Assembly: GCF_013394305.1 (NCBI RefSeq)
Contig: NZ_AP019810.1
Span: forward strand, 1,116,001 to 1,180,000
Direction of reading: 5' to 3'
DNA: 64,000 nucleotides
Source of the DNA: Enterococcus mundtii
GTDB taxonomy: Bacteria; Bacillota; Bacilli; Lactobacillales; Enterococcaceae
Below, in pieces: positions 63,926 through 64,000 of the stretch. The first letter of the stretch is position 1. Every line of letters starts with the position of its first letter. The notes beneath the pieces were generated by a model that was given only the letters and a program-made list of their open reading frames with translations, made no database searches and had not been told where the DNA came from. The position numbers and the translations under genes were made by a program.

Positions 63926-64000
63926 ATTCAGTTGCCTATTTTGGCACTCCCTTTAACTCTCACTTAGCAACAATAGCAAGCTCGTTTTACGCTGATTCAA

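Noticed and set aside
63767-63967. Plus-strand 66-residue ORF at the right end
   Set aside because: No start signal; it runs through the hairpin at 63888-63925.
1-64000. CRISPR arrays, tRNA or rRNA genes, IS transposases, phage genes
   Set aside because: Reading both strands, no regularly spaced repeats, no tRNA T-arm motifs in a cloverleaf context and no transposase or integrase motifs were found. A covariance-model scan was not possible.

Overview
The window looks like a chromosomal segment of a low-GC Firmicute, most probably an Enterococcus (E. faecium/hirae/durans/mundtii-like). The basis is AT-rich DNA with strong AGGAGG ribosome sites, mannose- and ascorbate-family PTS genes, a relQ-nadK-rluD-mgtE block divergent from CYTH/spxH genes, and enterococcal-type NusG, SecE, L33, L11-L1 and L10-L12 proteins. 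The species cannot be fixed from sequence alone.

Layout. 1-4.3 kb: a class-III aminotransferase (cut by the window edge), an AEC carrier, a D-2-hydroxyacid dehydrogenase and an NAD(P)-binding protein. Three promoters here share a MerR-type architecture (19-bp spacer over a TTAGAACRAYTCTAA-like dyad). 4.4-8.5 kb: a CDF cation transporter whose 3' end and terminator are duplicated, in diverged form, 3 kb downstream. The DNA between holds an Rgg-like regulator, a Cys-rich secreted bacteriocin-like precursor (frameshifted), a membrane-anchored CPQC thioredoxin-like protein and a small membrane protein. 8.5-18.4 kb: a glycosaminoglycan locus with a PL8 hyaluronate lyase, mannose-family PTS EIIAB/IIC/IID, a GntR regulator with visible operators, a GH88 unsaturated glucuronyl hydrolase and a GH35 beta-galactosidase. 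18.4-23.4 kb: AI-2E family protein, MgtC-like protein, NagB with two NagR-type operators, MFS and TVP38 proteins. 23.4-25.8 kb: small accessory ORFs, including a possible toxin-like pair. 25.8-28.4 kb: rplL/rplJ with an L10 leader and attenuator, rplA, rplK. 28.7-37.6 kb: L-serine dehydratase, and a six-gene operon of a Pot-type ABC transporter, adenine deaminase and an amidohydrolase behind a promoter carrying a perfect PurBox. 37.6-44.3 kb: DUF915-like lipoprotein hydrolase, nusG, an accessory insert with a twice-frameshifted Rgg-like gene, secE, rpmG, a CBS protein, queT behind a preQ1-I riboswitch, and a lipid kinase with a long structured leader. 44.4-55.8 kb: recD2, histidine phosphatase, trmL, rlmA, cutC, mgtE, rluD-family, nadK, relQ, CYTH protein and spxH. 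55.9-57.8 kb: two tandem ricin-type lectin genes, both broken, and a frameshifted small membrane protein. 58.1-63.7 kb: an ascorbate-type PTS (regulator, EIIB, EIIC) with a split transketolase.

The GAG locus reads as one programme: extracellular depolymerisation, PTS import and phosphorylation of the disaccharide, then cytosolic cleavage. Downstream uronate genes are not in the window. The best candidate for a little-described system is the bacteriocin-like cassette at 5.4-8.36 kb, bounded by diverged direct repeats. Five accessory ORFs carry frameshifts or a nonsense codon, two of the frameshifts in one gene lying in A tracts. Either these cassettes are decaying or phase-variable, or the sequence has indel errors; reads would decide.
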